A stretch of DNA of 64,000 nt from JAUWCL01 sp964599375 (lineage in GTDB: Bacteria; Krumholzibacteriota; Krumholzibacteriia; Krumholzibacteriales; Krumholzibacteriaceae), in the NCBI GenBank assembly GCA_964599375.1, contig CAZREW010000006.1:135378-199377 (forward strand), written 5' to 3'. The notes under the pieces are model-generated. The model was not told the DNA's origin. It made no database searches and saw only the letters and a list, made by a program, of their open reading frames with translations. Below, piece by piece: positions 25,942 through 35,075 of the stretch; position 1 is the first letter of the stretch; every line of letters starts with the position of its first letter. Both the position numbers and the translations under genes were made by a program.

Positions 25942-27141
25942 ATGAGGGTCCGTCCCCCGGATATCCGGAACATTCTCCTGGAGGCGCATGACAGGATGGA
26001 TTCTGACGACAGGACCGGCATCTGGAAGGATATCAGGAGTGAATTCCCCGTATCGGGTGATATCGTCTATTTCAACCACGCAGCCATAAGCCCGCTTTCC
26101 CTGACGACGCGAAAGGCGCTGGACGACTTGTCCGGACGGCTGGCCGGGGGGTGCCTCGCCGAAGAGGGGATATTCGCGCGAGTCGCCGAAGTCCGTGCCG
26201 CGGCGGCGAAGCTGATCGGCGCGGGAACAGACGAGATCGCCTTCGTCAAGAACACGACGCACGGCGTGCAGATAGCATCCGGAGGGATACGCTGGAAGGA
26301 CGGCGATAATGTCGTGCTCCCTTCGATAGAGTTCCCAGCCAACGTCTACCCGTGGATGGGGCTGTGGCGCAGGGGCGTCGAGCTTCGGATGGTCGAGCCC
26401 GACGGGGGACTGGTGACCGCGGAGATGCTGGCCGATGTCTGCGACTCGAGGACCCGGGCTATCACGGTCAGCCAGGTTCAGTTCTCTACCGGGCAGAGGA
26501 CCGACCTCGACGAGCTCGGCGACTTCTGCCGCGGCAGGGATATCTTCCTCCACGTCGACGCGATACAGGGGCTCGGAGCCCTCGGCATCGACGTGCGGCG
26601 GTCAAAGATCGATTTCCTCTCGGCGGGCGGGCATAAATGGATGATGGGCCTGCCGGGTGTGGGCATATTCTTCTGCCGCAGGGAACTTCTCGATCGTATC
26701 GATATCTGGAATCCCGGCTGGACCGGGGTGGTCGGCCCGAGGGAGTTCCTCGAATATGATTTCACCTACCGCGATACGGCCGAACGGTTCGAGGAAGGCT
26801 CGGCGAACCTCCACGGCATCTTCGCGCTCGGGGTGTCGATCGACAGGGTCCTGCGCCTGGGCAGCGGCAAGGTCGAAGAGAGGGTCCTCTCGCTTACCGG
26901 CCGTCTCGCCGGTGGCCTGGTGAAAAAGGGGTTCAGGATAAAGAGCCCGTTGGGCGACAGGGAAAAATCCGGTATAATCTGCTTCGAAGGCGAACGGGAG
27001 GACGCTCAGTCGATCTTCGAGAGGCTGCGCGGCGCCGGGATCGTCTGCAGCCTCAGAGAAAACGCGGTACGGCTGAGCCCGCATATGTACAATTCGGAAG
27101 AGGAATGCGAACGGGTGATCGAAACTGCCGCCGGCCGGTGA
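25942..27141 (+). CDS. Class V PLP-dependent aminotransferase/cysteine desulfurase-like protein
   Basis: A 399-residue fold-type I PLP enzyme. FNHAAISPL near residue 50 is the N-terminal motif; VSQVQFSTGQRTDLDELG and HVDAIQGLGALGIDV (Asp binding the pyridine N) and SAGGHKWMMGLPGVG (Schiff-base Lys) follow in the SufS/NifS/isopenicillin-epimerase order. The mobile-loop catalytic Cys of desulfurases is not evident, so it may be an aminotransferase or lyase rather than a sulfur donor enzyme. ATG 25942 follows GGGGGG; ATG 25996 with GGAGG is possible and would place the start closer to the conserved domain. Confidence 0.82.
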   Translation: MRVRPPDIRNILLEAHDRMDSDDRTGIWKDIRSEFPVSGDIVYFNHAAISPLSLTTRKALDDLSGRLAGGCLAEEGIFARVAEVRAAAAKLIGAGTDEIAFVKNTTHGVQIASGGIRWKDGDNVVLPSIEFPANVYPWMGLWRRGVELRMVEPDGGLVTAEMLADVCDSRTRAITVSQVQFSTGQRTDLDELGDFCRGRDIFLHVDAIQGLGALGIDVRRSKIDFLSAGGHKWMMGLPGVGIFFCRRELLDRIDIWNPGWTGVVGPREFLEYDFTYRDTAERFEEGSANLHGIFALGVSIDRVLRLGSGKVEERVLSLTGRLAGGLVKKGFRIKSPLGDREKSGIICFEGEREDAQSIFERLRGAGIVCSLRENAVRLSPHMYNSEEECERVIETAAGR

Positions 27142-27168
27142 CCGCCGGCGGGGAACGGAGGTAGCGCG

Positions 27169-27678
27169 ATGAGCGAAAAGATATCGAGGCTGGCCCTTCA
27201 GGGGCTGGCCCTGATCATCATCGGGATAATCTTCATACTCGGCAACTTCGGGGCCTTCAATCCCGACTGGGAAGTGGTATTCGCCTGGATAATCCTGATA
27301 ATGGGCGTGCTCTTCTGGATCGGGTTCGGGATGGACAGGCACCGGGACTTCCTGATCATGCCCGGGACGATCATGGTCATATTCGGGATCATGTTCTTTC
27401 TGATAGCCAACTACGATTGGGCCACGATCGATAACATGGGACCGCTCTTCATACTGGCTCCCGCCCTCGGCCTTTATTTCACATACCTGATCAGCAGGAA
27501 AAGCAGGAGCGTGCTTATAACAGCGGCTGTCCTTGGAGTGATCAGCCTGATATTCCTGCTCAACAGCGTTCCGGTGCTGAAATACATCTGGCCGATCCTC
27601 ACGGTGGCCCTTGGAGTCTACATCATCGCGAATCCAGTGAAAAAGGCCGACGTGACGGGAGGCAACCCGGAGGCGTGA
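27169..27678 (+). CDS. Small polytopic membrane protein (LiaI/LiaF-like or DUF5668 type)
   Basis: A 169-residue protein made almost entirely of hydrophobic hairpins: about seven predicted helices with short polar turns (KISRLALQGLALIIIGIIFI first). The pattern of paired helices with Gly and Trp-Pro (KYIWPILTVALGVYII) resembles LiaI-LiaF-like TM regions, often linked to envelope stress. ATG follows GGAGG by 8 nt and the gene comes 27 nt after the aminotransferase. Confidence 0.7.
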   Translation: MSEKISRLALQGLALIIIGIIFILGNFGAFNPDWEVVFAWIILIMGVLFWIGFGMDRHRDFLIMPGTIMVIFGIMFFLIANYDWATIDNMGPLFILAPALGLYFTYLISRKSRSVLITAAVLGVISLIFLLNSVPVLKYIWPILTVALGVYIIANPVKKADVTGGNPEA

Positions 27679-27703
27679 TGCCCGGAGGACAGGTGGGGAG
27701 CGA

Positions 27704-29917
27704 TCAACGGATGACGACGACCTTGCGCACGCGTTCCGTGCCTCCGGCCTTCAGCCTGAGGAAATAGAGCCCGCTTGCCACAGCCTCGCCCGAGGGCCCC
27801 CTGCCGTCCCATGCGTATTCGTGCCTGCCTTCATCGAGGGTGTCCTTTATCATCACTGCGACACGTCTGCCGGCCAGGTCGAACAGGGTCAGGTCGACGG
27901 TCATACGCCCGGGCAGCTCGAACCTTATCCTCGTGTGGTTGAAAAGGGGATTCGGGAAGTTCTGATGGAGGACGACCTCCGATGGAAGCGGGTCGGCGCT
28001 GACGAGACCGGCCAGTTGAGCGGCCGAGCCGGCCGCAGCCCTGACGACACCGGTCATGAAATCAGGATCGATATATTCAGCGACATCGGAGCAGGAGTGA
28101 TAGTGGGGGTTGTTGTTGTACTCGTTCTCTATCAGCAGTACGGCCGGGACGCCCGCTATTTCCCAGAACGGCTTGTGATCGCTCGTCGGGGACGAAGTGG
28201 TGAGATACTCCGGATCGATCCCGAGTCCCATTGAGGCCGATACATCCATTATCAGCGCCGCCAGTGTTGAATCGAGAGTATCGTCCCTTCCCGCAACCTG
28301 CACCGTCACTCCTCCGCCGTAATCCCTTCCGATCATGTCGAGATTGATGACTGCGTCGATCGTGAGGGCGGTATCCCGAGCCGCGACATAATGCCTGCTG
28401 CCTATCAGACCCGTCTCTTCCCCGTCAAAGATGATGTATTCCATCGACCGCTCTAGCACTGCGTCTTTGAAGACCCTTGCGATCTCCAGGACACCGGCGC
28501 ACCCGCTGGCGTTATCGTCCGCGCCGGGCGCGCAGTAGGGATCCTGCCAGTTCCTCGAGTCGTAGTGCGAGCAGACGATGATCTTCTCATCGGGCAGCGT
28601 CCTGCCGGCGCCGGAGAATATGATGTTCCCGCCCCATATCGTGTCGGCCAGCTCCCACTGGCGGCACGCTGTATATGACCCTCCGATCTCGAGCCTCAGG
28701 GGCATGTTCCTGCCGACCGCCCATATCACGTCAGGCGCCGCCGCTTCCGGCGAATGGACCGTCTTTCTTATATCCTCGTCGCGGATACAGCCGTGAGCGA
28801 GCTGCGACCACGACGCTCCGCCGTCTCCGGTCACCCATATATCCCCGCCGACCCCCGCGGAGACCGCCCTCAGAGAGTCGAGCATCGTGACCGAATAAAG
28901 AGAGGCCTGGATGGCGGCCGCCTTCCACGTACCTCCCCCGTCATCAGTGTAATACGCCAGATCCTCGCCGACGGCTATCCCCCTGTCGGGGCCCGAGAAA
29001 TCTATGTCCCAGAGAGTCCTGGAGCCCGGAGCGGTGGTCGACCACGTCGCGCCCAGGTCCCCGGTCTCGAAGATCGTCCCTCCCACCGATACTATCCAGA
29101 TGTGCCTGGGCCCCGAGGACGCCGAGCCGTTGAGCTGCCTGTACAGCATCACGGATGGATCGAGATATGTGATGTACCATTCGCCGGCTACACGCTGCAT
29201 CCTGAACACCGTGCCGTAAGAGCCGGTGACGAGGGCCTCGTCCGGGGAGGAAAAGACGATCGAGCTGAGCGCCTGGACATTGTTCGTAAGGTCGCCTATT
29301 ATCTTCGCCTGCCAGGTAAGCCCGCCGTCATCCGAATAATGAAGCTCCCCGTGCCCTGTGCCGATCGTCTTGCAGGCCGCCCAGAGTCTGCCGAAATGAT
29401 CGAGGGCCAGATCGTATATCCTCGCGTCTATACTCGATATTACACGCGCACCGCTCCATCCGTCAGAGGCGGTCATCATGAAGACGTCCCCATCGTCGGA
29501 GCCGGCCCACAGCGTCTCACCGGTAACGGACACCTCGGCGGCGAGAAGGTCGGGGTAGTACACGCTCAGCGTGAAAGGCTGCAGAACAGGGCTGTATCCG
29601 AGAGCCGTCACCCGCTCGAGGAGGTAATCCCTCGCGACAAGCTTCTCGGGAAGGAGAGTCGATCTGGTTCTGATCCGCTGTCTCTTGCCGCCGACGGTCA
29701 CCGAATCGGCCCCGCTTAGCTCCCTCACGGTGGCGGTCAGCTCATCGCGGTCGATCCTCGCGGCCAGCTCGCACAGCCCGCACCCCTGTGCCGAGACCGG
29801 GCCGCTCAGCGACGGCAAGAATTGAAGGAAGGATGCCAGTGCCAGGACAGGAAAAAACGCAGGCGCCGCCCCGATACGGGATCCGGGCCGCAGTCGCCGT
29901 GTCAGGAAGCGTTTCAA
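27704..29917 (-). CDS. Secreted M28 metallopeptidase with BNR/YCF48 propeller and FlgD-type tail
   Basis: About 737 residues with signal peptide. The N-terminal half has repeated Asp-box/BNR units (GGLTWQAK, GATWSTT, GGTWKAA, GASWSQL) of a YCF48-like beta propeller. The peptidase domain has the M28 zinc ligands and catalytic residues: CSHYDS, PGADDNASG, DGEETGLIGS, NLDMIG and SDHKPFW. The C-terminal ~85 residues (QNFPNPLFNHTRIRFELP ... GLYFLRLKAGG) form a FlgD-like sorting domain. The start is taken as TTG 29917, because AAAGGA lies upstream and the predicted transcription start (~29947) is too close to the longer TTG at 29950. Probably an extracellular aminopeptidase. Confidence 0.9.
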   Translation of the reverse strand: MKRFLTRRLRPGSRIGAAPAFFPVLALASFLQFLPSLSGPVSAQGCGLCELAARIDRDELTATVRELSGADSVTVGGKRQRIRTRSTLLPEKLVARDYLLERVTALGYSPVLQPFTLSVYYPDLLAAEVSVTGETLWAGSDDGDVFMMTASDGWSGARVISSIDARIYDLALDHFGRLWAACKTIGTGHGELHYSDDGGLTWQAKIIGDLTNNVQALSSIVFSSPDEALVTGSYGTVFRMQRVAGEWYITYLDPSVMLYRQLNGSASSGPRHIWIVSVGGTIFETGDLGATWSTTAPGSRTLWDIDFSGPDRGIAVGEDLAYYTDDGGGTWKAAAIQASLYSVTMLDSLRAVSAGVGGDIWVTGDGGASWSQLAHGCIRDEDIRKTVHSPEAAAPDVIWAVGRNMPLRLEIGGSYTACRQWELADTIWGGNIIFSGAGRTLPDEKIIVCSHYDSRNWQDPYCAPGADDNASGCAGVLEIARVFKDAVLERSMEYIIFDGEETGLIGSRHYVAARDTALTIDAVINLDMIGRDYGGGVTVQVAGRDDTLDSTLAALIMDVSASMGLGIDPEYLTTSSPTSDHKPFWEIAGVPAVLLIENEYNNNPHYHSCSDVAEYIDPDFMTGVVRAAAGSAAQLAGLVSADPLPSEVVLHQNFPNPLFNHTRIRFELPGRMTVDLTLFDLAGRRVAVMIKDTLDEGRHEYAWDGRGPSGEAVASGLYFLRLKAGGTERVRKVVVIR

Positions 29918-29953
29918 CCGGAATTTCCTTTCCCAAATGGGGCTTTTCAATAT

Positions 29954-29982
29954 AGTATACCACGTGATATTTCAGGGGGCAA
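29954..29982 (-). promoter_or_regulatory. Sigma70-like promoter of the M28 peptidase gene
   Basis: On the minus strand TTGCCC (29982-29977), a 17-nt spacer, and TATACT (29959-29954). It lies in the spacer shared with the divergent tldD gene. Confidence 0.65.
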
Positions 29983-30083
29983 TGGCGCCGTGGATGTACC
30001 TGACCCGCCTGCATGGACGTTCGCGGCAGCCTGCTAGGGGACTGGATCACATTTGACTCAAGAGGCATCTGGAGGTACTCGCG

Positions 30084-31502
30084 GTGCTCTCCTTCATGGA
30101 TTATTTCGGGATCTCCGACGGCATGATGCTGACGGTCATGGAGACCGCCATGTCCAGGGGAGCGGATTACAGCGACATCTTCTTCGAGCATACGGTCGAA
30201 AACCAGCTTACGATGGAGGAAGGTATCGTCAAGGAGGGCGTGAAGTGGATCTCGCACGGGGCCGGGATAAGGGCGGTCAAGGGCGAGGGGACCGGATATG
30301 CCTACACCGAGGACCTTTCGCTCGAGAAGATGAAACAGGCAGCGCTGACAGCCGCGGCTATCGCCTATACCGGGGCCTCTCCCCCGCCGGTCGGCATCAG
30401 CGAGGTCCCCTTCACGAACAGGTACCCGGTGGAGGATCCTGTCACCGGCGTGCCCCTCGAGAAGAAGATCGCCTGGATCGAGGAAGCAGAAAAGGCCGCG
30501 GGCAGCCACGACCCGCGCGTCATCAAGGTCACAGTGACGATGGCGGACAGCCTCAGCACGATACAGATCGCCACGTCCGAGGGGCGGCTCCTTCGCGATA
30601 CGCGCCCGATGATCAGGATATCGGTCTCCGTCGTGGCCGAATCGGGAGGCAACAGGCAGATAGGTATATCCAGCGGCGGCGGCAGGCTCGGAAGCGATTA
30701 TTTCACGAAAGGGATGTCACCCTCCGCGCATGGCAGGGAAGCGGTCCGGCAGGCGGTACTGCTGCTTGAGGCCATCGATGCCCCGGCCGGCCCGATGGAG
30801 CTGATACTGGCACCGGCCGAATCGGGCGTCCTGCTCCACGAATCTGTCGGGCACCCGCTCGAGGCGGATTTTATACGCAAGAGGACCTCGGCCTACACCG
30901 ACCGTATCGGCGACAGGGTCGCCAGCGAGCTCGTCACCGTGATAGACGACGGGACGGTGATGAACGACAGGGGATCGATAAACTTCGACGATGAAGGGAC
31001 CATCCCCGAACCGACGGTGCTCATCGAGAAGGGGATCCTCAAGGGGTTCATGCACGACCGTATCAGCGCGGCCCACTTCGGTGTCGAGCCTACCGGCAAC
31101 GGCCGGCGCGAATCCTACAAGAGCCCGCCGTTGCCCAGGATGACGGTGACATATCTCGCGGCCGGAGAGTCAGACCCGGACGAGATCTTCCGTTCGACCA
31201 GGAAGGGGATCTTCTGCAAGTCGTTCAGGGGCGGACAGGTCGACATATCCAACGGCGATTTCGTGTTTGTCCCGATCGAGGCCTACCTGGTCGAAGACGG
31301 CCGTATCGCTGCGCCCGTGAAGAATCTTACGCTGATCGGGAACGGGCCGGATGTTCTGACCCGCGTCACGATGACAGGCAGCGATTTCGCCTTCAGCGAC
31401 GGCAGGTGGACCTGCGGCAAGGGCCAGCATGCGCCGGTCGGGGTCGGGCTGCCGACGGTGAAGATCTCGGAGATAACCGTGGGAGGAAGCGAGCTCCAGT
31501 AG
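30084..31502 (+). CDS. tldD: TldD metalloprotease
   Basis: A 472-residue protein with the TldD zinc motif HESVGH (His252-His257) inside ESGVLLHESVGHPLEADF, and the family regions GIRAVKGEGTGYAYTEDLS near the N-terminus and MNDRGSINFDDEGT. TldD pairs with TldE as a cytoplasmic heterodimeric protease that matures peptides such as microcin B17 and degrades unstructured peptides. The GTG start has GGAGG 9 nt upstream. The TldE partner follows 49 nt downstream. Confidence 0.96.
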   Translation: MLSFMDYFGISDGMMLTVMETAMSRGADYSDIFFEHTVENQLTMEEGIVKEGVKWISHGAGIRAVKGEGTGYAYTEDLSLEKMKQAALTAAAIAYTGASPPPVGISEVPFTNRYPVEDPVTGVPLEKKIAWIEEAEKAAGSHDPRVIKVTVTMADSLSTIQIATSEGRLLRDTRPMIRISVSVVAESGGNRQIGISSGGGRLGSDYFTKGMSPSAHGREAVRQAVLLLEAIDAPAGPMELILAPAESGVLLHESVGHPLEADFIRKRTSAYTDRIGDRVASELVTVIDDGTVMNDRGSINFDDEGTIPEPTVLIEKGILKGFMHDRISAAHFGVEPTGNGRRESYKSPPLPRMTVTYLAAGESDPDEIFRSTRKGIFCKSFRGGQVDISNGDFVFVPIEAYLVEDGRIAAPVKNLTLIGNGPDVLTRVTMTGSDFAFSDGRWTCGKGQHAPVGVGLPTVKISEITVGGSELQ

Positions 31503-31551
31503 CACCCGAATGGACCGGGCGTGGCTCTCGCTCGGAGGGACTATAGACAGA

Positions 31552-32895
31552 ATGAACAAGAAAAACCTAAAGGGCCTCGCGGTTGATACGGTCGAGACAG
31601 CTCTCTCGCTTGGCGCCGATTCGGCCGAGGTATCCATCCTCAGGGACACAGAGTTCTCCGTCACCGTCCGCAACGGTGAGATAGAGAACCTCACCGAATC
31701 CGGCTCGAGAAGGATCGGCATCGACATCTACATCGAAGGCCGCAAGTCCGTCGTGACGTCGACCGATATCTCCGCCGAAAGCATAAAGCAGCTCCTCGCT
31801 GAGGGAGTGGAGCTGGCCGGAGTGATGGACAGGGACGAATACGCGGGGCTGCCCGACAAGGACGACCTCGGCTCAGCCGGGGAGGACCTCGGAACGTTCG
31901 ACGAAGCCACGTCCATGATCACGGCCGCCGAGAAGATAGACATGGCGGTCAGGCTCGAGAAGGCCGCTACTGCCATGGACGGGAGGATAATCAGTGACGG
32001 CGCCTCATGCTCGACCGTAACGCTGTCGAGCGTTCTGGCTAACTCGCTCGGGTTCTGCGAGGTTTTCGACAGGACATCGAGCTCGATCAGCCTGTCGTGC
32101 GCCGCAGAGGACCGGCCTTCCTCCGGGGAGAACAAGGGCAAGAAGCAGTCCTCGTGGTGGTACTCCACTTCGATCTCGTTCGCCGGTCTCGACCCGGTCG
32201 AGAAGGTCGCGTCCAGAGCGGTCGAGCGGACCCTGAGGAAACTGGGCGCCGTCAAGCCGAAGACCTGCGAAGTCCCTGTCGTGTTCGACGACGTGACCGC
32301 CCGTCAGCTGTTATCCTATATAGCGAGCGCGGCCGGAGGATCGAACATATACCGAAAATCGTCATTTCTCGTCGACATGCTGGGAAAGAAGATCGGCTCG
32401 GCCCTCGTTACTGTCATCGACGATCCCCTGATGAAGGGCAGGCCTGGAAGCAGGCCGTTCGACGGCGAGGGAGTCAGGTCACGGCGGAATACTATCATCG
32501 AGACAGGGACTCTCGAGAGCTATCTTCTCAGCAGCTACCAGGCGAGGAAGCTCGGGCTCAGGACTACCGGCAACGCGGGCGGGCCATCGAACCTCTACAT
32601 GCAGCCCGGGGATCATTCGCCCGCAGAGATCATCGCCGCCGTTGACAACGGCCTCTACCTCACTTCTATGTCGGGCCCCGGCGCGAACTGGAGCACGGGG
32701 GATTTCTCGCAGGGAGCCCAGGGTATCTGGATCCGCGCCGGGAAACTTGCCGAACCGGTCAACGAGTTTACTGTCGCAGGCACCTTCGCTCAGATGCTCA
32801 AGGGAATAGTGATGGTCGGAAACGATCTCGAGTGGCGGGGATCGATCAACTGCCCCACGCTGAGGATAGACTCGATGACTGTGAGCGGTACCTGA
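31552..32895 (+). CDS. pmbA: TldE/PmbA-like subunit of the TldD/E protease
   Basis: About 447 residues homologous to TldD but without the HExxxH zinc site, as expected for TldE/PmbA. Family landmarks are ETALSLGADSAEV at the start, SWWYSTSISF in the middle, VVFDDVTARQLLSYI and GNAGGPSNLYMQPGD, and the ending AGTFAQMLKGIVMVGNDLEW. ATG 31552 is preferred because homologues begin near this point; an ATG at 31510 would add 14 residues. Forms an operon with tldD. Confidence 0.93.
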   Translation: MNKKNLKGLAVDTVETALSLGADSAEVSILRDTEFSVTVRNGEIENLTESGSRRIGIDIYIEGRKSVVTSTDISAESIKQLLAEGVELAGVMDRDEYAGLPDKDDLGSAGEDLGTFDEATSMITAAEKIDMAVRLEKAATAMDGRIISDGASCSTVTLSSVLANSLGFCEVFDRTSSSISLSCAAEDRPSSGENKGKKQSSWWYSTSISFAGLDPVEKVASRAVERTLRKLGAVKPKTCEVPVVFDDVTARQLLSYIASAAGGSNIYRKSSFLVDMLGKKIGSALVTVIDDPLMKGRPGSRPFDGEGVRSRRNTIIETGTLESYLLSSYQARKLGLRTTGNAGGPSNLYMQPGDHSPAEIIAAVDNGLYLTSMSGPGANWSTGDFSQGAQGIWIRAGKLAEPVNEFTVAGTFAQMLKGIVMVGNDLEWRGSINCPTLRIDSMTVSGT

Positions 32896-33185
32896 GCGCG
32901 GCGAGGACCGGGGCCCCATTCCCGGCCTCGCCGTCGTGCGCATCAGGGATGACCTTGCTTCGATCCGTCCAAAGGTGTCCTTTAAGGTCCACCGGTAATA
33001 ATGCAATCGTCGTTCCCTCGGGGTGCCGGTTCCCATAATTAGGGGTATCCCATCAAAACCGGGTTTTCAGACCCGCAGCTGTGTGATAACATCGCGGAAA
33101 AGCGGCCGGGGAGTTCCCTGGAGACGGATCGAGACGTCCTGCAGCGACCGGCGGACCGCCAGGGCAAGCGCCGGCGGGAGGATAA
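32896..33185 (+). other. Intergenic region upstream of the aspartyl protease gene
   Basis: No gene seen in these 290 nt. A small hairpin CGGGT-N6-ACCCG lies at about 33062-33077, just before a GATAAC (-10-like) sequence near 33090. The GGAGG ribosome binding site of the next gene is at its end. No terminator with a T-run is visible. Confidence 0.4.
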
Positions 33186-35045
33186 ATGGGTAGAACCACC
33201 TGTCTTTCGGTAACGATAATACTTCTGGCATCCGCTCTCACGGCCCCTGCCAGCCCAGCCGATATCACGCTGGATGTCCTCCTCGAGAGACATGTTGAAG
33301 CCCTCGGTGGACGGGATGCGATAGAAGGGGTCCGCTCGATCGTCTCCACCGGCGAGATCGAGATGCTCTCGACTGGCATGAAAGGCACAATAAGGACCGT
33401 CATGCTCATGCCATGCCTCTCCCTGATGGAAGCAAAGCTCGGGCTCTTCACCGTGACTCAGGGATTCGACGGCGAACGGATCTGGATGGTCGGGCCCAAT
33501 GGGATGCTGCAGATAATGCGCGACGATGACTCGCGCAAAAACCAGATCACAACGTGCCTCCTCGAAAGTTTCGGGTACCTCTCGCGCATGGAAGGATTCT
33601 CGATCGAGTATTCCGGGACCGCCGAGGTCGATTCCATGACATGCAACGTGCTGTCATTGACTCCGGACGGGGGATACTCTTGCAAAATCTTCATCGATCG
33701 ATCCACATGGCTGACCGCGATGATGGAAATCGAGGCGATGACGGGCACGGTCGAGCAGAGATTCCACGATTACCGCCCGAGCGGCGGGATCATGATCCCT
33801 TTCAGGACTGTAACGACACAGAGAGCCATGGGCCAGTCCATCGAAGTAAGGACGCTCACAGTCGAGATCAACAGCCCTGTCGATCCCGCGGTCTTCCTGC
33901 CCCCCGGTGGACTGGCGGATGATTTCAGTTTCGTCTCCGGGGGCGATTCGGCTTCGATCGAGTTCTCTTACGTAAACCGCCATATATACATGCCTGTACG
34001 GATAGGAAACAGCGGGACCGAGAGGCTTTTCCTGCTCGATTCCGGCGCCGGGATGACGATGATCGACGAGGATCTGGCCTCAGTTCTGGGCCTCGAGCCG
34101 GGAGGGACGATCCCCGGCGCTGGTGCGGGCGGGATGGCCGACTTCCGCATGACGAGGATCCCCGGCTTCAACACTGACGGCGTGGAGTTCGAGGAACAGA
34201 CCGTGATAATCTACCCGATTGCCGGCCTGACTGAACACTACTCAGGTATCGAGACGGGTGGAATCCTGGGATATGACTTTCTCAGCAGGTTCGTCACGAG
34301 GATAGACTTCGAGAAAAGGATGATCACCCTGTACAGGCCGGGCTCTCAGCCTTCCGTAGAGGGAGCCGATACGGTACAGGCTCCCCTCCTGCACAAGTTA
34401 TTCTCGGTGGCCGCGATTCTGGATGGGACATACGAAGGAACGTTCCTCATCGACACGGGCGCCAATTCCTCGGTCCTACAGAAACCGTTCGTAGACGCAA
34501 ACGGCCTGCTGGACGGGAGAAAGACCGTCGACATATCAGTAGCCGGCGCCGGAGGTGAGGACCGTGCGTCTGTCGCGCGCTTTTCCTCGATACATATCGG
34601 GGAGACCGGACTCGATAGCCCCGTATTCACGGTGCCTCTCGGCGGAAGAGGGATCGGCGCGTTCGAGGGGATCTCAGGAGTGATAGGCAACGACATCCTC
34701 GAACGGTTCACCGTCTGGCTCGACTATGGGAACCAGATAGTCGTGCTGAAGCCGGATCGCTTATCCGGCGAACCTTTCTGGCCGGACCTTTCGGGGATGC
34801 AGATCTCCGCGGACGATGATGGCGCTGTCGTAGTCAGGCTGGTCATCCCCGGTTCGCCGGCCGCCAGGGCGGGCATCCACCCGGGCGATATCCTGGACAG
34901 GATCGGCGGGATCGAGTGCGCCGGGGAGAACATCGAACGCATCCTCTCACTGCTGAGAGGCGAAAACGGAGATACGCTCGAAGTCGATCTGATCAGGGGC
35001 AGAGAAAAAAAGGGTGCAGCGCTGGTACTGGAACCTTACATTTAG
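33186..35045 (+). CDS. Secreted single-chain retropepsin-like aspartyl protease with PDZ domain
   Basis: A 619-residue protein with signal peptide (SVTIILLASALTAPASPA). Residues ~20-240 resemble an outer-membrane lipoprotein-sorting (LolA-like) domain (HVEALGGRDAIEGVRSI). Two retropepsin half-sites follow: LLDSGAGMT (Asp285) and LIDTGANSS (Asp423), each in a ~130-residue beta domain with a GILGYDFL / GVIGNDIL motif. Together they could form a pepsin-like active site within one chain. The C-terminal ~90 residues are a PDZ domain (GSPAARAGIHPGDILDRIGG). The start is ATG with GGAGG. Only 30 nt separate it from the next gene. Confidence 0.85.
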   Translation: MGRTTCLSVTIILLASALTAPASPADITLDVLLERHVEALGGRDAIEGVRSIVSTGEIEMLSTGMKGTIRTVMLMPCLSLMEAKLGLFTVTQGFDGERIWMVGPNGMLQIMRDDDSRKNQITTCLLESFGYLSRMEGFSIEYSGTAEVDSMTCNVLSLTPDGGYSCKIFIDRSTWLTAMMEIEAMTGTVEQRFHDYRPSGGIMIPFRTVTTQRAMGQSIEVRTLTVEINSPVDPAVFLPPGGLADDFSFVSGGDSASIEFSYVNRHIYMPVRIGNSGTERLFLLDSGAGMTMIDEDLASVLGLEPGGTIPGAGAGGMADFRMTRIPGFNTDGVEFEEQTVIIYPIAGLTEHYSGIETGGILGYDFLSRFVTRIDFEKRMITLYRPGSQPSVEGADTVQAPLLHKLFSVAAILDGTYEGTFLIDTGANSSVLQKPFVDANGLLDGRKTVDISVAGAGGEDRASVARFSSIHIGETGLDSPVFTVPLGGRGIGAFEGISGVIGNDILERFTVWLDYGNQIVVLKPDRLSGEPFWPDLSGMQISADDDGAVVVRLVIPGSPAARAGIHPGDILDRIGGIECAGENIERILSLLRGENGDTLEVDLIRGREKKGAALVLEPYI

Positions 35046-35075
35046 TTAATACAGATAAACCCTGAAGGGAGAACG

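Noticed and set aside
25942..27141. Calling the class V enzyme a true cysteine desulfurase (SufS/IscS)
   Set aside because: The PLP motifs fit but the mobile-loop active-site Cys is not evident and no suf or isc genes are adjacent.
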